DNA of 64,000 bases from NCBI GenBank assembly GCA_963741985.1, contig CAVUKD010000002.1, positions 124,001-188,000 of the forward strand, written 5' to 3'. The notes under the pieces were generated by a model, which was given only the letters and a program-made list of their open reading frames with translations, did not search any database and was not told the origin of the DNA. Below are positions 25,644-35,447 of this stretch, piece after piece; position 1 is the stretch's first letter, and every line of letters begins with the position of its first letter. The position numbers were made by a program, and so were the translations under genes. The stretch comes from Cryomorpha sp963741985 (GTDB lineage: Bacteria; Bacteroidota; Bacteroidia; Flavobacteriales_D; Cryomorphaceae).

Positions 25644-28600
25644 ATGAAGCAGGTACTTGGAATTTTATTCAGAATTTTAAAATGGATTTTTATTACCATT
25701 CTGGCGGTTTTGCTCTTGCTGGTAATTGTAGTGAAAGTTCCTGCGGTTCATGATTTTATTCTTCGAAAAGCCACCACCTATTTTAACGAAAAAACGGAGG
25801 GGAACCTTAGCATTCGTGACATTGACCTGCGTATTCCGAGCTATGTCCAGCTCGAAGGAGTATCCCTTGAGTCTCCTGATAGCCACCGAATTGCTTATGT
25901 TGGCGATATCGAGATCAGTTTAGGGTGGCGATACTTGTTCAACCAAACCATTCACGTGGATCGGCTTATTTTAAAAGATGTTGAAGGCAGAATTTTCCAA
26001 AGGGATGCATCCGGATGGAATTACGATTTTATTGTAAATGCATTTAGTGATAGCACCGCTACCCCCGCCAACACTAAGAGTAGCTCCAACTGGGATTTTT
26101 CCATTGGATACGTTGATCTTCAAAATATTGACATCGCTTATTACGATTACTTCACCGGTGATTCTATTCACGCAATTCTCGGCAATTTATCTGTGGACAT
26201 GGACGACTTTTCCGTAACCCAAAAGACGTATCAAGCGGATAAGATTGCTTTAAAGAATTCTGCGGCATTCATACGGATTGGCAACCGGGAAACAAATTCA
26301 AGTACACCCGAAACAAATCCATCTGAAACGCAAGCAACCCCTTTAAATCTTGGTTTAAAAAGGCTTGCTTTTGAAAATAATAAGATCCTTTACGAAATGG
26401 GACCGGCACCTGACAAATACTTTTTTGATATTGGAAAACTTGAAGCCTACCTTGAAAAACTCGATATCGAAAAACAAATATACCGAGCTGACCAACTGGC
26501 TTTGTCACAGACTAAAATTCATTTGAAAATAGCACCAACTTCATCCGACACCTCTCATACTCCGCTCTCCATTTTTGCTCCAATCGAGGTCCAATTAGCG
26601 CAGCTTGCCATCGATAATATCGATTTTAAAATGGAAACAATCGGCCAACCAGATAACACAATACTGCTTGAAAATCTGGGTATTGATCTGCGCGACGCTA
26701 TAATCGACTCTACCCAGTACGTCGGAAATATCGAAAGTATCGAAGGGAGCTACAACCAGTTTAGGGCATTGAAAAATTTCTCCACCGAATTCGAAATTTC
26801 CTCCCGACAGGCTTCCCTCCAGGATTTAAACCTGCAATATGGTCAGTCAACGTTGCGTGCAAATCTCGATTTGAAATTTGACCGAATGGATTCATTAATC
26901 AGTGCTGGAATATTCCGATCCGCATCTATTGATATTCCGCAGTTGCGAATAGTTCCGGAAGATATTCGTTCAATCGTATCTGCGCTGGATATTCCCGATT
27001 CGGCTTTTATTCTTCCCTTACATCCAATCTTGCTGCAGGCTAAAGTAAACGGGAATACCGATAAATTTACTGTCGAACAATTTGACTTGGGTACGGGGCA
27101 ATCCAATCTGAAATTTACGGCAGTTGCCGATGGTAACTCTTGGCTGACCAAAACCTATCGTATCAATAATTTGGAATTAGATTTAGCTCGTGAAGATATT
27201 CTCCCATATCTCACCGGACTTGACACCAATTACGTCCCACCTCATACGAATCTCCTACTCAGCGGAAATTTCACAACAAACTCAACCGATTTTAACGCAA
27301 GTGTGGCCACTACCTATGGCGATCTTAGCCTTTCGGGAAAAGGCGGAGGATATGCAGCAGATACGCTTCCTGTAAAAACAATTCTTAAAAGCAATAACAT
27401 AGACTTCGCCAGTTTTCTCGGTATGCCCCAGACATTCAACTCTGACATCAGGCTAGAGGCAACGTTTAAAAATGTGCTTGACACGAACAATTTTCAATTG
27501 AATGCTGATTTGAAAATTGACACTTTGAAGTACGACAAGTACCGATTACACAATCTTCATGCAGATGCCACCCTCGATAGCAATCTTTATTCAGCCAAAT
27601 TTCTGATCAACGACACATTTGTGGTGGCCGATTTCGGAGTATCCGGCAAGATCAACCCCGGGATGAGTGCTGACCTCTTTGGCCAGATTGACGGAATTGA
27701 TCTACAAGGACTCGGTTTTTCCAAAGAAGATCTTCGAGGAAAATTTAATCTAAAGGCGTCATATAGTCAGGTCGATTCTATTCAAAAAGGCACGATTCTG
27801 ATAAACAAAATCATATTTGTAAGAAATGAACGCAGGTTTGAATTTGATCCGATCGAAGCATCAGCTTTTCTTTCACCTGACTCAACTTCTGCCCATATTA
27901 CCAGTCCCCTGATCGATCTCAATTCAGTTACAAATCGCAGTATCGATCAATTGGGAATGGATATGGCCAATACTTTTGGCAGAACTCAAGTTGCTGTTTC
28001 CGATACATCAGCATTTTGGAATTTAAATTTTAAAACAAAAGATAATACCGATTTGAGGGAATTATTCATTCCTCAGCTTACCCAATTTGACCCTGCAAGC
28101 GGGGTGGTTGATTATAGTGCCGAAAAGCGCAAGATAGACGCGGATATTCAAATTCCTAAAATTCAGTTTTCTTCCTATACTATTGACAGCCTGTACATAA
28201 AATCGTACGGAAACAGAGACCTTATCGAGACCAATCTCTACGTAAAGCATGCCGGGATGGACAGTCTGGCGATTGAAAATCTGCATGGTCGGGCACAAAC
28301 CACCGATAAAGGAGCCTTTACAGAGCTGCACATTGGGGCGGATAGCTTAAAACCGAATTATTATGTCGGCCTAAACTTAATTGCCGATTCGGTGCGTTTA
28401 AAGAATGGATTCAGCCTCAACATCCTCGATTCGCTTGTGCTTAATCAGGAAGTCTGGCAGGTTGATCCTGAAAATGATATCCACTACTTTCCAAAAGGTT
28501 GGGAACTCAAAAAACTAAGAGTTTACAAAGATAATAGTGAGCTCTTGGTCCAAAAAAATAGGGAAGAAAATGCAACTTCCATTTCCGCTTCGGACTTCGA

Positions 28601-30593
28601 TTTGAAGACCCTATTCGGATTGATTGCCACCGAGCAACCGTTGCTTTCAGGTCAACTTTTTGGTGATTTTAAATTAATGGGATCCGGTTCTTTTGAAGGC
28701 GATGGCCGGGTTGACAATTTCTATGTTTCCAAAGCTGATTTTGGCAAACTGAAATGGCGCGCAGTCAACACAAATGCTGGATTTGACATTGCTGTGAATA
28801 CCAAGGGCGGCGTGGTTGATTTTGACCTCAACGGGAATATGAAACCCCAAAATGAGGCATCCTCAGCCCTCCAACTCGATCTGGTATTAAACAAACTTGA
28901 TCTCGGAGCACTACCAAAACTATTGCCATCGGAAATTTTTGACGGATCAGGTGAAATGACCGGAAAAATGAAAATTGACGGAACCACCGCAGCTCCGCAA
29001 CTGAACGGAAATTTACATTTTGAAAATGCTATGATCGGTTTAGCTGCAAATGGATCGAGGTATTCCATAAAAAATCAATCCATCGCTATTCAACCGAAAG
29101 CGATTGAATTCAATACTTTTACGGTACGCGATTCGAGTGGTAATAAACTAAATGTAGACGGGAAAATCACGCATGATAATTTTAGCAAAATCAGATCGGA
29201 CTTATCCATAAATGCCAGTGATTTTGAAATCGCTAATCTCAAACCCGGAGTAAACGAAAATATGTACGGTAAGTTGATTGCCGACGCCGAAATAAAAATC
29301 AACGGGAGACTTGATGCTCCAAGCATCGATGCAAAAATCGGAATTTCTGACAAAACCAATCTTTCCTATATCGTTCCGGTATCTGATTACGAAGATCCTT
29401 TTGATGACAATCTCATTAAATGGACAAACTTTGACTCGACAAAAACAACTTCAATCCTGACCCGCGACAAGAAAAAGCAAACCGGTAAAGTGGATATTTA
29501 TGCGAATACGGTTGATCTCAACGGATCGATTAAAATCAATAAAGATGCTACTTTTCGGGTAGTGATTGATTCGGCGGCCGGCGATTATTTAGAAATACGC
29601 GGTGGCGGCGATTTGGGAATTACTTACGACCGCACCGGAAGCTTAAAACTCAATGGAACCTACCAAATCCAAGATGGTTTTTACCAAATGACTTTTTACA
29701 ATATTGTAAAGAAAAAATTTGATTTCCAGGAGGGTAGCCTGCTCACCTGGAACGGAGATCCGATGGCGGCAAATTTGGATATTACAGCTATTTATAAAAC
29801 GAAAGCCAGCGTGGCCGGGTTAATGGTTTCTGGTCAGAGTGACCAATCCAACCAAACTTTTAATCAACGGCTTCCCTTTGAAGTTTTGATGCACTTGAAA
29901 GGCAACTTATTGAAACCGGAAATAACTTTTGATATTCAGGTGGCCTCTGAAAGCCGCGGAGCATTTGGCGGTGCCGTAGATGCCAAACTTGCTGACATGC
30001 GCTCAAACCCAAACGAGCTTAATAAACAAGTCTTTGCTCTGCTCGTACTCAATACTTTTATGAGTAGCGGAAACGGAAGCGACAACCTCGTCGCCAATCA
30101 GGCGAGAAATAGTGCGAGCCAAATACTCTCTCAACAGCTCAATGCACTTAGTAGCAAGCTTATTAAAGGTGTAGATCTCAATTTCAATCTCGACTCCTAC
30201 GGTGGAGCCGCTGGCCAGGGAAACACAGATTTGAATGTCGATTTGGCAAAAACTTTTTTGAATGACCGGATAGTGGTACGCATAGGAAGCACGATTGCAC
30301 TCGAAGAGAATTCAAGCAATGCTTCTCAGGCTTCGAAAGAAATGATGACCAATATCGCTGTGGAATACAAAATTACACCAAACGGTGCATATCGGTTTAA
30401 AGCGTATCGCAAAAATGATTTCGAAGATATCATAGTGGGACGAATCACCCGAACCGGAGTCGGTGTGTTATTTCAACACGATTTTAGCCGTTTTCATAAT
30501 ATTTTTAAAATTAATACGGACAGTACTCAAACTGCCAATCCCGACATCCAAAGTACACCCGAAAAAACCAAAGAAGAAAAACAGGATAAATGA
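25644..30593 (+). CDS. tamB: Translocation and assembly module protein TamB
   Basis: 1649 residues with an N-terminal membrane anchor (about 10-32) and an AsmA-like start (TEGNLSIRDIDLRIPSYVQL). A very long run of short beta strands follows, as in the hydrophobic-groove rod of TamB and other bridge-like lipid transfer proteins. The C-terminal DUF490 domain is recognisable (about 1240-1600): GSLKLNGTYQIQDGFYQM, FDFQEGSLLTWNGDPMAANL, then a barrel-contacting tail. The protein spans the periplasm and serves outer-membrane lipid transport and insertion. The next gene, tamL, overlaps by 4 bp (ATGA), so the two partners are translationally coupled. Confidence 0.93.
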   Translation: MKQVLGILFRILKWIFITILAVLLLLVIVVKVPAVHDFILRKATTYFNEKTEGNLSIRDIDLRIPSYVQLEGVSLESPDSHRIAYVGDIEISLGWRYLFNQTIHVDRLILKDVEGRIFQRDASGWNYDFIVNAFSDSTATPANTKSSSNWDFSIGYVDLQNIDIAYYDYFTGDSIHAILGNLSVDMDDFSVTQKTYQADKIALKNSAAFIRIGNRETNSSTPETNPSETQATPLNLGLKRLAFENNKILYEMGPAPDKYFFDIGKLEAYLEKLDIEKQIYRADQLALSQTKIHLKIAPTSSDTSHTPLSIFAPIEVQLAQLAIDNIDFKMETIGQPDNTILLENLGIDLRDAIIDSTQYVGNIESIEGSYNQFRALKNFSTEFEISSRQASLQDLNLQYGQSTLRANLDLKFDRMDSLISAGIFRSASIDIPQLRIVPEDIRSIVSALDIPDSAFILPLHPILLQAKVNGNTDKFTVEQFDLGTGQSNLKFTAVADGNSWLTKTYRINNLELDLAREDILPYLTGLDTNYVPPHTNLLLSGNFTTNSTDFNASVATTYGDLSLSGKGGGYAADTLPVKTILKSNNIDFASFLGMPQTFNSDIRLEATFKNVLDTNNFQLNADLKIDTLKYDKYRLHNLHADATLDSNLYSAKFLINDTFVVADFGVSGKINPGMSADLFGQIDGIDLQGLGFSKEDLRGKFNLKASYSQVDSIQKGTILINKIIFVRNERRFEFDPIEASAFLSPDSTSAHITSPLIDLNSVTNRSIDQLGMDMANTFGRTQVAVSDTSAFWNLNFKTKDNTDLRELFIPQLTQFDPASGVVDYSAEKRKIDADIQIPKIQFSSYTIDSLYIKSYGNRDLIETNLYVKHAGMDSLAIENLHGRAQTTDKGAFTELHIGADSLKPNYYVGLNLIADSVRLKNGFSLNILDSLVLNQEVWQVDPENDIHYFPKGWELKKLRVYKDNSELLVQKNREENATSISASDFDLKTLFGLIATEQPLLSGQLFGDFKLMGSGSFEGDGRVDNFYVSKADFGKLKWRAVNTNAGFDIAVNTKGGVVDFDLNGNMKPQNEASSALQLDLVLNKLDLGALPKLLPSEIFDGSGEMTGKMKIDGTTAAPQLNGNLHFENAMIGLAANGSRYSIKNQSIAIQPKAIEFNTFTVRDSSGNKLNVDGKITHDNFSKIRSDLSINASDFEIANLKPGVNENMYGKLIADAEIKINGRLDAPSIDAKIGISDKTNLSYIVPVSDYEDPFDDNLIKWTNFDSTKTTSILTRDKKKQTGKVDIYANTVDLNGSIKINKDATFRVVIDSAAGDYLEIRGGGDLGITYDRTGSLKLNGTYQIQDGFYQMTFYNIVKKKFDFQEGSLLTWNGDPMAANLDITAIYKTKASVAGLMVSGQSDQSNQTFNQRLPFEVLMHLKGNLLKPEITFDIQVASESRGAFGGAVDAKLADMRSNPNELNKQVFALLVLNTFMSSGNGSDNLVANQARNSASQILSQQLNALSSKLIKGVDLNFNLDSYGGAAGQGNTDLNVDLAKTFLNDRIVVRIGSTIALEENSSNASQASKEMMTNIAVEYKITPNGAYRFKAYRKNDFEDIIVGRITRTGVGVLFQHDFSRFHNIFKINTDSTQTANPDIQSTPEKTKEEKQDK

Positions 30594-32863
30594 AAAACCG
30601 GTTTCTCTATATCGCTTTATGTTTTGCCTTATTATCATGTTCTGCAAATAAATTTTTACCGCAAGGCGAAAAGTATTTTGAAGGACATGAAATTAAGTAT
30701 TCCGATGATGCTTCCGCCCTGCCGCGAAATGTGAAATTTAACCTGAGCGATGAACTAAAGCCGAATGGAACACGCCAATTTTTCATTAGTCGTCCTGGAA
30801 CCTGGATATTTGAGGTGATCAATGAACCTAAGAAAACGAAGAGCCTAAGCCATTGGATAAAGTACAAACTGGGTAAAAAACCAGTATATCTCAGCTCGGT
30901 GAATCTCAATCATAATGCATCTATTATTGAGTCAAAACTAAATTCAAACGGCTTCTTCAGAGCCGATGTTTCCACTGCGATAGACAGCACAAAACATAAT
31001 GCAATAGCCGTTTACAATGTTCATCTTGGCACTCCCTATTACTTTGATACACTCGAAGTGTGCACAACGCCGGATGAAATTTGCACTAAAATTGACAGTA
31101 TTCATAGGGCCGATCCCCAAATCGTGGGGGGTGATTTATTTCAAAAGACTAAATTGGAAGCCGAGCGTCAGCAAATATCCAAAACTTTTAAAAATCAGGG
31201 CTACTTTTACTTTGTTCCCGGATTTACATATTTCAGTGCGGATAGTAGCGCCGATAGCCATGAAGTAAAACTCAGACTAAATGTGAAGGAGCGCATTCCT
31301 GATGTCGGTTTGAGCCAGTACACGGTTAGTTCAGCTACCATAAATCTGGCGGCTGGATCGAAAAACACTAAAATCATTGGCGACAGCCTGCGTATAGAAA
31401 TCGATCCCGATAAGCTGTTTCTAAAACCGAAGAAACTGGCTCCTTTTATAGCGATAAAGCCCGGCGAACTTTATAGTGCGCAGGATGAGGAAACTACCCT
31501 GAAGCAATTGAACAGACTGGAAGTCTTTGAATTTGTAAACATTCAATTTATTCCTGACACTAGCGATGGGCACCGGTTTCTTGCAGCGCGCCTATTGGCA
31601 AATCCGAAACCCAAACATTCCGTACAAAGCGAATTCAACCTTTCCACCACTTCTACCGGCTTCACCGGACCTGGATTGCAATTGGAATATTACAACCGCA
31701 ACGTATTTCACGGAGCAGAGAAGTTTAGATTTACTGCTACGGGACGTTATGAAAAACAACTTTCCCGCAAAAATCAGGGGCTCACCTCGTATGATATCGA
31801 TCTAAAAGCGGCTTTATTATTTCCGCGAGTTGGCTTGCCTTTCATCAACGATAAAGGAAATATGGGTAATGTCCCCAAAACTAAATATGAATTGAGATAC
31901 CGGCTATACGACCAACCTAATTATTACGCACAAAGCAGCTTGGGAGCCAGTTTTGGCTATGAATGGCTAAGAGGTAATACACTCTTCAATGATTTGAAAC
32001 TAATTAATTTGGACTATGTAAAACTGCTGCGCTCATCTGACAATTTGGAACAGCTCTTTCAAGAAGGGATTCTATCGCGCGAGAGTTTTGATGATTTATA
32101 TATCTTTGGCCCATCGTATGGATTTACCTATAATCCCCCGATTACGAAAGATAATATTTTCAGGTATTTTCTAGGTGGTTCCGCTGAATCTTCTGGCAAT
32201 ATTCTCAATGGAATCTACAGTTTAATAAATGCATCCAAAAATGAAGATGGTCAATATACATTGTTTAATGTCCCCTTTGCTCAATATGTGCGATTTCAGA
32301 TTGATTTCAGGACGTATTATAAATTAAGCAAGTATAATACCCTTGCCTTTCGGCAAAATATTGGGCTCGGTATCCCTTACAGAAATAGCTCGGAACTGCC
32401 CTTTTCAAAACAATTTTTTGTGGGTGGAGCGTCTTCTCTTCGGGGCTTTAAGGTGAGGTCAGTAGGTCCGGGAACGTACTATAACACCAGCAGTAACAGC
32501 TACTTCGACCAAACAGGAGATATCCTAATTGAATTAAATCTGGAAGACCGAATAGATCTTGGCGACTATCTGGAAGGAGCTGTATTTGTGGATGCGGGAA
32601 ATGTTTGGCTTAAGAATTCTTCTGATGCAAGGCCCGGCGGAAAATTCAAGTGGAAAGACTTTGGGCGCGAAATGGCTATTGCAAGCGGTATAGGTCTGAG
32701 GATCAATTTACAATTTGTAATTGTACGCTTCGACTTTGGTGTTCCGCTGCGCAAGCCCTATCAGCAAAAATACAATGGCTGGGTATTTAAAAACATTCAA
32801 CTGAATAATCAATGGTTGAATGATAACCTGATACTCAATATCGCTATTGGATATCCGTTCTAA
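30590..32863 (+). CDS. tamL: TamL: lipidated BamA/TamA-family outer-membrane barrel
   Basis: 757 residues. The signal peptide ends in LLSCSANKFLPQGE, a lipobox, so the protein is a lipoprotein as in Bacteroidota TamL. POTRA-like repeats cover about 35-330 (YEGHEIKY-type strand as FEGHEIKYSD, then TLEVCTTPD and RLEVFEFVNIQF). The 16-stranded barrel follows (about 340-757), with the Omp85 lid motif seen as FVGGASSLRGFKVRSVGPG (VRGF/Y-like). The terminal strand LILNIAIGYPF ends in Phe. It is the outer-membrane partner of TamB. A bidirectional terminator separates it from clpP. Confidence 0.93.
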   Translation: MKNRFLYIALCFALLSCSANKFLPQGEKYFEGHEIKYSDDASALPRNVKFNLSDELKPNGTRQFFISRPGTWIFEVINEPKKTKSLSHWIKYKLGKKPVYLSSVNLNHNASIIESKLNSNGFFRADVSTAIDSTKHNAIAVYNVHLGTPYYFDTLEVCTTPDEICTKIDSIHRADPQIVGGDLFQKTKLEAERQQISKTFKNQGYFYFVPGFTYFSADSSADSHEVKLRLNVKERIPDVGLSQYTVSSATINLAAGSKNTKIIGDSLRIEIDPDKLFLKPKKLAPFIAIKPGELYSAQDEETTLKQLNRLEVFEFVNIQFIPDTSDGHRFLAARLLANPKPKHSVQSEFNLSTTSTGFTGPGLQLEYYNRNVFHGAEKFRFTATGRYEKQLSRKNQGLTSYDIDLKAALLFPRVGLPFINDKGNMGNVPKTKYELRYRLYDQPNYYAQSSLGASFGYEWLRGNTLFNDLKLINLDYVKLLRSSDNLEQLFQEGILSRESFDDLYIFGPSYGFTYNPPITKDNIFRYFLGGSAESSGNILNGIYSLINASKNEDGQYTLFNVPFAQYVRFQIDFRTYYKLSKYNTLAFRQNIGLGIPYRNSSELPFSKQFFVGGASSLRGFKVRSVGPGTYYNTSSNSYFDQTGDILIELNLEDRIDLGDYLEGAVFVDAGNVWLKNSSDARPGGKFKWKDFGREMAIASGIGLRINLQFVIVRFDFGVPLRKPYQQKYNGWVFKNIQLNNQWLNDNLILNIAIGYPF

Positions 32864-32883
32864 CTTATACTTGTAAATCATAA

Positions 32884-32911
32884 AAAAAGCGCACCAAATG
32901 GATGCGCTTTT
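32884..32911. terminator. Bidirectional terminator between tamL and clpP
   Basis: Stem AAAAAGCGCA / TGCGCTTTT around a 9-nt centre; T run on one strand and A run on the other suit both convergent genes. Confidence 0.8.
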
Positions 32912-32928
32912 GTATGCTTTAGGTAAAA

Positions 32929-33513
32929 TTATTTGGTTTTGATAATCGAATCAACTATTCCATATTTCACGCTTTCGTTGGCATCCATCCAATAATCACG
33001 GTTAAAATCTTTCATGATTCTTTCTTCTGACTGACCGCAGTTTTCTGCAAGAATCCGCGCTCCTATTTCTTTGGTTTTCATAATTTCAATCGCTTGAATT
33101 TCAATATCAGATGATGGCCCACGTGCTCCACCACTGGGTTGGTGAATCATCACTTTTGCATAGGGATAGACAAATCGTCTTCCTTTTTCACCTGCAGAAA
33201 GCAAAATGCTTCCCATGGAAGCAGCGAGCCCCATACATACAGTCGATACCGGACTTTTTAAACTTCTCAGTGTATCATAAATAGCAAAACCTGAAGTCAC
33301 ATATCCCCCGGGGCTATTGATAATAAATGAAATTTCTTTACCCGGATCTACGGCCTCGAGGTACAGAAACCGATCGATCACGTGTTTAGCCGAATCATCA
33401 TCGACCTGTCCCCATAAAAAAACCTTTCGCTCATTGATATAAAGTTTTTCGATATCCCGTTTTAATCCTCCATCCTTCTCTTTGCCTTTCTCTTTGTCTT
33501 TTTCTTCGCTCAT
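32929..33513 (-). CDS. clpP: ATP-dependent Clp protease proteolytic subunit ClpP
   Basis: 194 residues. The catalytic triad is present: Ser in GLAASMGSILLSAG, His in VMIHQPSGGARG, and Asp in the C-terminal FNRDYWMDANESV segment. INSPGGYVTSG and the hydrophobic LFLWGQV-like entry (RKVFLWGQVDDDS) match ClpP. The N-terminus has a Lys/Glu-rich run (KDKEKGKEKDGGLK) longer than in most ClpP. It forms the tetradecameric protease used with ClpX. It lies 2 bp after ruvX on the same strand, forming an operon. Confidence 0.96.
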   Translation of the reverse strand: MSEEKDKEKGKEKDGGLKRDIEKLYINERKVFLWGQVDDDSAKHVIDRFLYLEAVDPGKEISFIINSPGGYVTSGFAIYDTLRSLKSPVSTVCMGLAASMGSILLSAGEKGRRFVYPYAKVMIHQPSGGARGPSSDIEIQAIEIMKTKEIGARILAENCGQSEERIMKDFNRDYWMDANESVKYGIVDSIIKTK

Positions 33514-33515
33514 TT

Positions 33516-33938
33516 TTAATATGATTTACGTTTTGATTCTAAATAATTCTGCAATATAAGCGTTGCGCTTATTTTATCTAAATTTCCTTTTTCTCTTCGC
33601 TTCTTTTTTCTTGCCCCAGACTGAATCATCGCTTCCATCGCTAGCTTTGAGGTGAAAGCCTCATTAACTCTTTCAACCTGAATATTCGGATGAATTTTTT
33701 TAAACTTGCCAATGAATTTCAAAATCTCACTTTCAATTTCAGAAACTTCTCCACTCATTCGTATCGGTTGACCGAAAACGGCAATATCTACCTGATTTCG
33801 ACTACAGTAATCCTTTAAAAATACGAGCGCTTCTTTGGTGGGAATCGTAGTAAGCGCACTTGCAATAATTTGAAGGTCATCAGTCTCAGCGATTCCACAC
33901 CGCTTCGCTCCATAATCAATTGCAATAATTTTAGCCAT
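33516..33938 (-). CDS. ruvX: RuvX/YqgF family Holliday-junction resolvase-like pre-16S rRNA nuclease
   Basis: 140 residues from the ATG at 33938; a TTG two codons upstream is rejected because the -7 box ends 3 bp before the ATG. RNase H fold motifs: IIAIDYGAKRCGIAETDD (catalytic Asp), VFGQPIRMSGEVSEIE (usually GLPxxMdG, here GQPIRMSG), VNEAFTSKLA (Glu) and the C-terminal DKISATLIL (Asp). YqgF trims the 5' end of pre-16S rRNA and was first named as a resolvase. It precedes clpP by 2 bp. The mRNA is probably leaderless. Confidence 0.92.
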   Translation of the reverse strand: MAKIIAIDYGAKRCGIAETDDLQIIASALTTIPTKEALVFLKDYCSRNQVDIAVFGQPIRMSGEVSEIESEILKFIGKFKKIHPNIQVERVNEAFTSKLAMEAMIQSGARKKKRREKGNLDKISATLILQNYLESKRKSY

Positions 33939-33941
33939 GAG

Positions 33942-33949
33942 CAAAAGTA
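33942..33949 (-). promoter_or_regulatory. -7 box TACTTTTG abutting the ruvX start
   Basis: Reverse-strand TACTTTTG is followed by only CTC before the ATG at 33938. Transcription would begin at or next to the start codon, predicting a leaderless ruvX-clpP mRNA. Confidence 0.5.
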
Positions 33950-34013
33950 ATCATCCGCTAAGAATTATTACCTTTTCACCTTCAAATGAAATCATTTTTA
34001 AATTCTAAGCTTT

Positions 34014-35441
34014 ATGAAACGCATTTTTATACTTATTCCATTCTTCTTCATCCTCAGTTTTTCTGCGAAAGCGCAGGATCAATATCTCGTTGAAAGTGAA
34101 TTCCTGAGCTCAACTCCCGCATTTTTACTTGGATTTATCCCACAAATACCTGCGGTGTATGATGTAAAATTCTACCGCCTAACTTACAATACCGTTGATA
34201 CGCATGGTGAACCGACAATTGCCTCAGGTGCGGTAGCTATCCCAAACACGACAGAATGTAATACCTTTCCCATGGCAGTTTATTGCCACGGCACGGTGTT
34301 AAAACAGCTGGATGTGCCATCCGAAGAGAATTCTGAAGGATTAATTACCAAGATATTTGCGAGTACCGGCTTTATTGCCGTGGCGCCTGATTATCTTGGA
34401 TTGGGCCAGGGTACGGGTATCCATCCGTATGTCCATGCCCAATCAGAAGCTACCGCTTCTATCGATTTAATCCGTGCAACTCGTGAATTTTTGGCAACAA
34501 TCCCCATCTCGGATAATGGAGAAGTCTACGTAACCGGATATTCGCAAGGCGGGCAGGGAGCCATGGCCACGTTGGAATATGCCGAGGCAAATAACCTCAA
34601 TGAGGAGCTTGGGATTGTGGCCGGAGCACCGTGTAGTGGCCCCTATAATCTTTCCGGATCGCAAGCCGCTGTCTTGCTCAGCAACCAGCCTTATTCCAAT
34701 CCGGGATATGTAATTTATTTACTAATGAGTTATGAGCTTGCTTATGGAAATCTTTACAATCAGTTGAGTGACATTATCCAGCAACCCTATGCCGATCAGG
34801 TCGCTCCTTATTTTGACGGAATGCAAAACTCAAGTAATATGGGCGCGGTAAATGCTATTTTGCCCGGCCAACTTAGCGATTTGCTCGTTGATAGTGTATA
34901 TACAAATTTTCAATCCAATCCGAACCATCCCCTTTGGGAGGATCTAAGAGCGAATGATACGTACAATTGGACTCCTCAAGTGCCCATACGCATGTATTAT
35001 TGCACAGGTGATGAACAGGTAGATTATCACAATAGTCTTACCGCCGATTCGGCGATGAATGCCAACGGGGCGGCGAATGTAGCTGCGTATAATGTGCTTT
35101 CGGGAGGCTCACATGGAGATTGTGTTGTGCCTGCATTGACGCAAGTGTTCATGTTCTTTGATAGTCTTGCTACCACTTGCAGCTTCAGTACGGGAATCGC
35201 CGAGTCGCGCTTGAAAGAATTGAAAATCTTCCCAAATCCTGCCACGGATATTGTCCATATCACGCTTCCTGAATCAAAAGGATATTTGATTGTACAGGAT
35301 ATAAATGGTCGGGTGATTTTGGAAAAAAGAATTGTGCAGGAAGATACGCGACTGGATATTTCAAAGCTCCCGGCAGCCACGTATGTAATTTCACTTCAGG
35401 CAAATGACATTATTCGCAGAGCGACATTGGTGGTTAGATAA
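34014..35441 (+). CDS. Secreted alpha/beta hydrolase (lipase-like) with T9SS sorting domain
   Basis: 475 residues with a signal peptide ending at AKAQ. The hydrolase part (about 25-380) has the nucleophile elbow GYSQGGQGAM with Ser near 177, acid Asp in CTGDEQVDY, and His in GGSHGDCV. The oxyanion strand VYCHGTV precedes it. This resembles secretory lipases or cutinase-like esterases of the Lip family. The C-terminus (about 395-475) is a T9SS type A domain (IFPNPATDIVHITLP, LPAATYVISL). The product should be exported across the outer membrane and act on ester substrates. It ends 6 bp from the convergent AI-2E transporter gene. Confidence 0.85.
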   Translation: MKRIFILIPFFFILSFSAKAQDQYLVESEFLSSTPAFLLGFIPQIPAVYDVKFYRLTYNTVDTHGEPTIASGAVAIPNTTECNTFPMAVYCHGTVLKQLDVPSEENSEGLITKIFASTGFIAVAPDYLGLGQGTGIHPYVHAQSEATASIDLIRATREFLATIPISDNGEVYVTGYSQGGQGAMATLEYAEANNLNEELGIVAGAPCSGPYNLSGSQAAVLLSNQPYSNPGYVIYLLMSYELAYGNLYNQLSDIIQQPYADQVAPYFDGMQNSSNMGAVNAILPGQLSDLLVDSVYTNFQSNPNHPLWEDLRANDTYNWTPQVPIRMYYCTGDEQVDYHNSLTADSAMNANGAANVAAYNVLSGGSHGDCVVPALTQVFMFFDSLATTCSFSTGIAESRLKELKIFPNPATDIVHITLPESKGYLIVQDINGRVILEKRIVQEDTRLDISKLPAATYVISLQANDIIRRATLVVR

Positions 35442-35447
35442 TTAACA

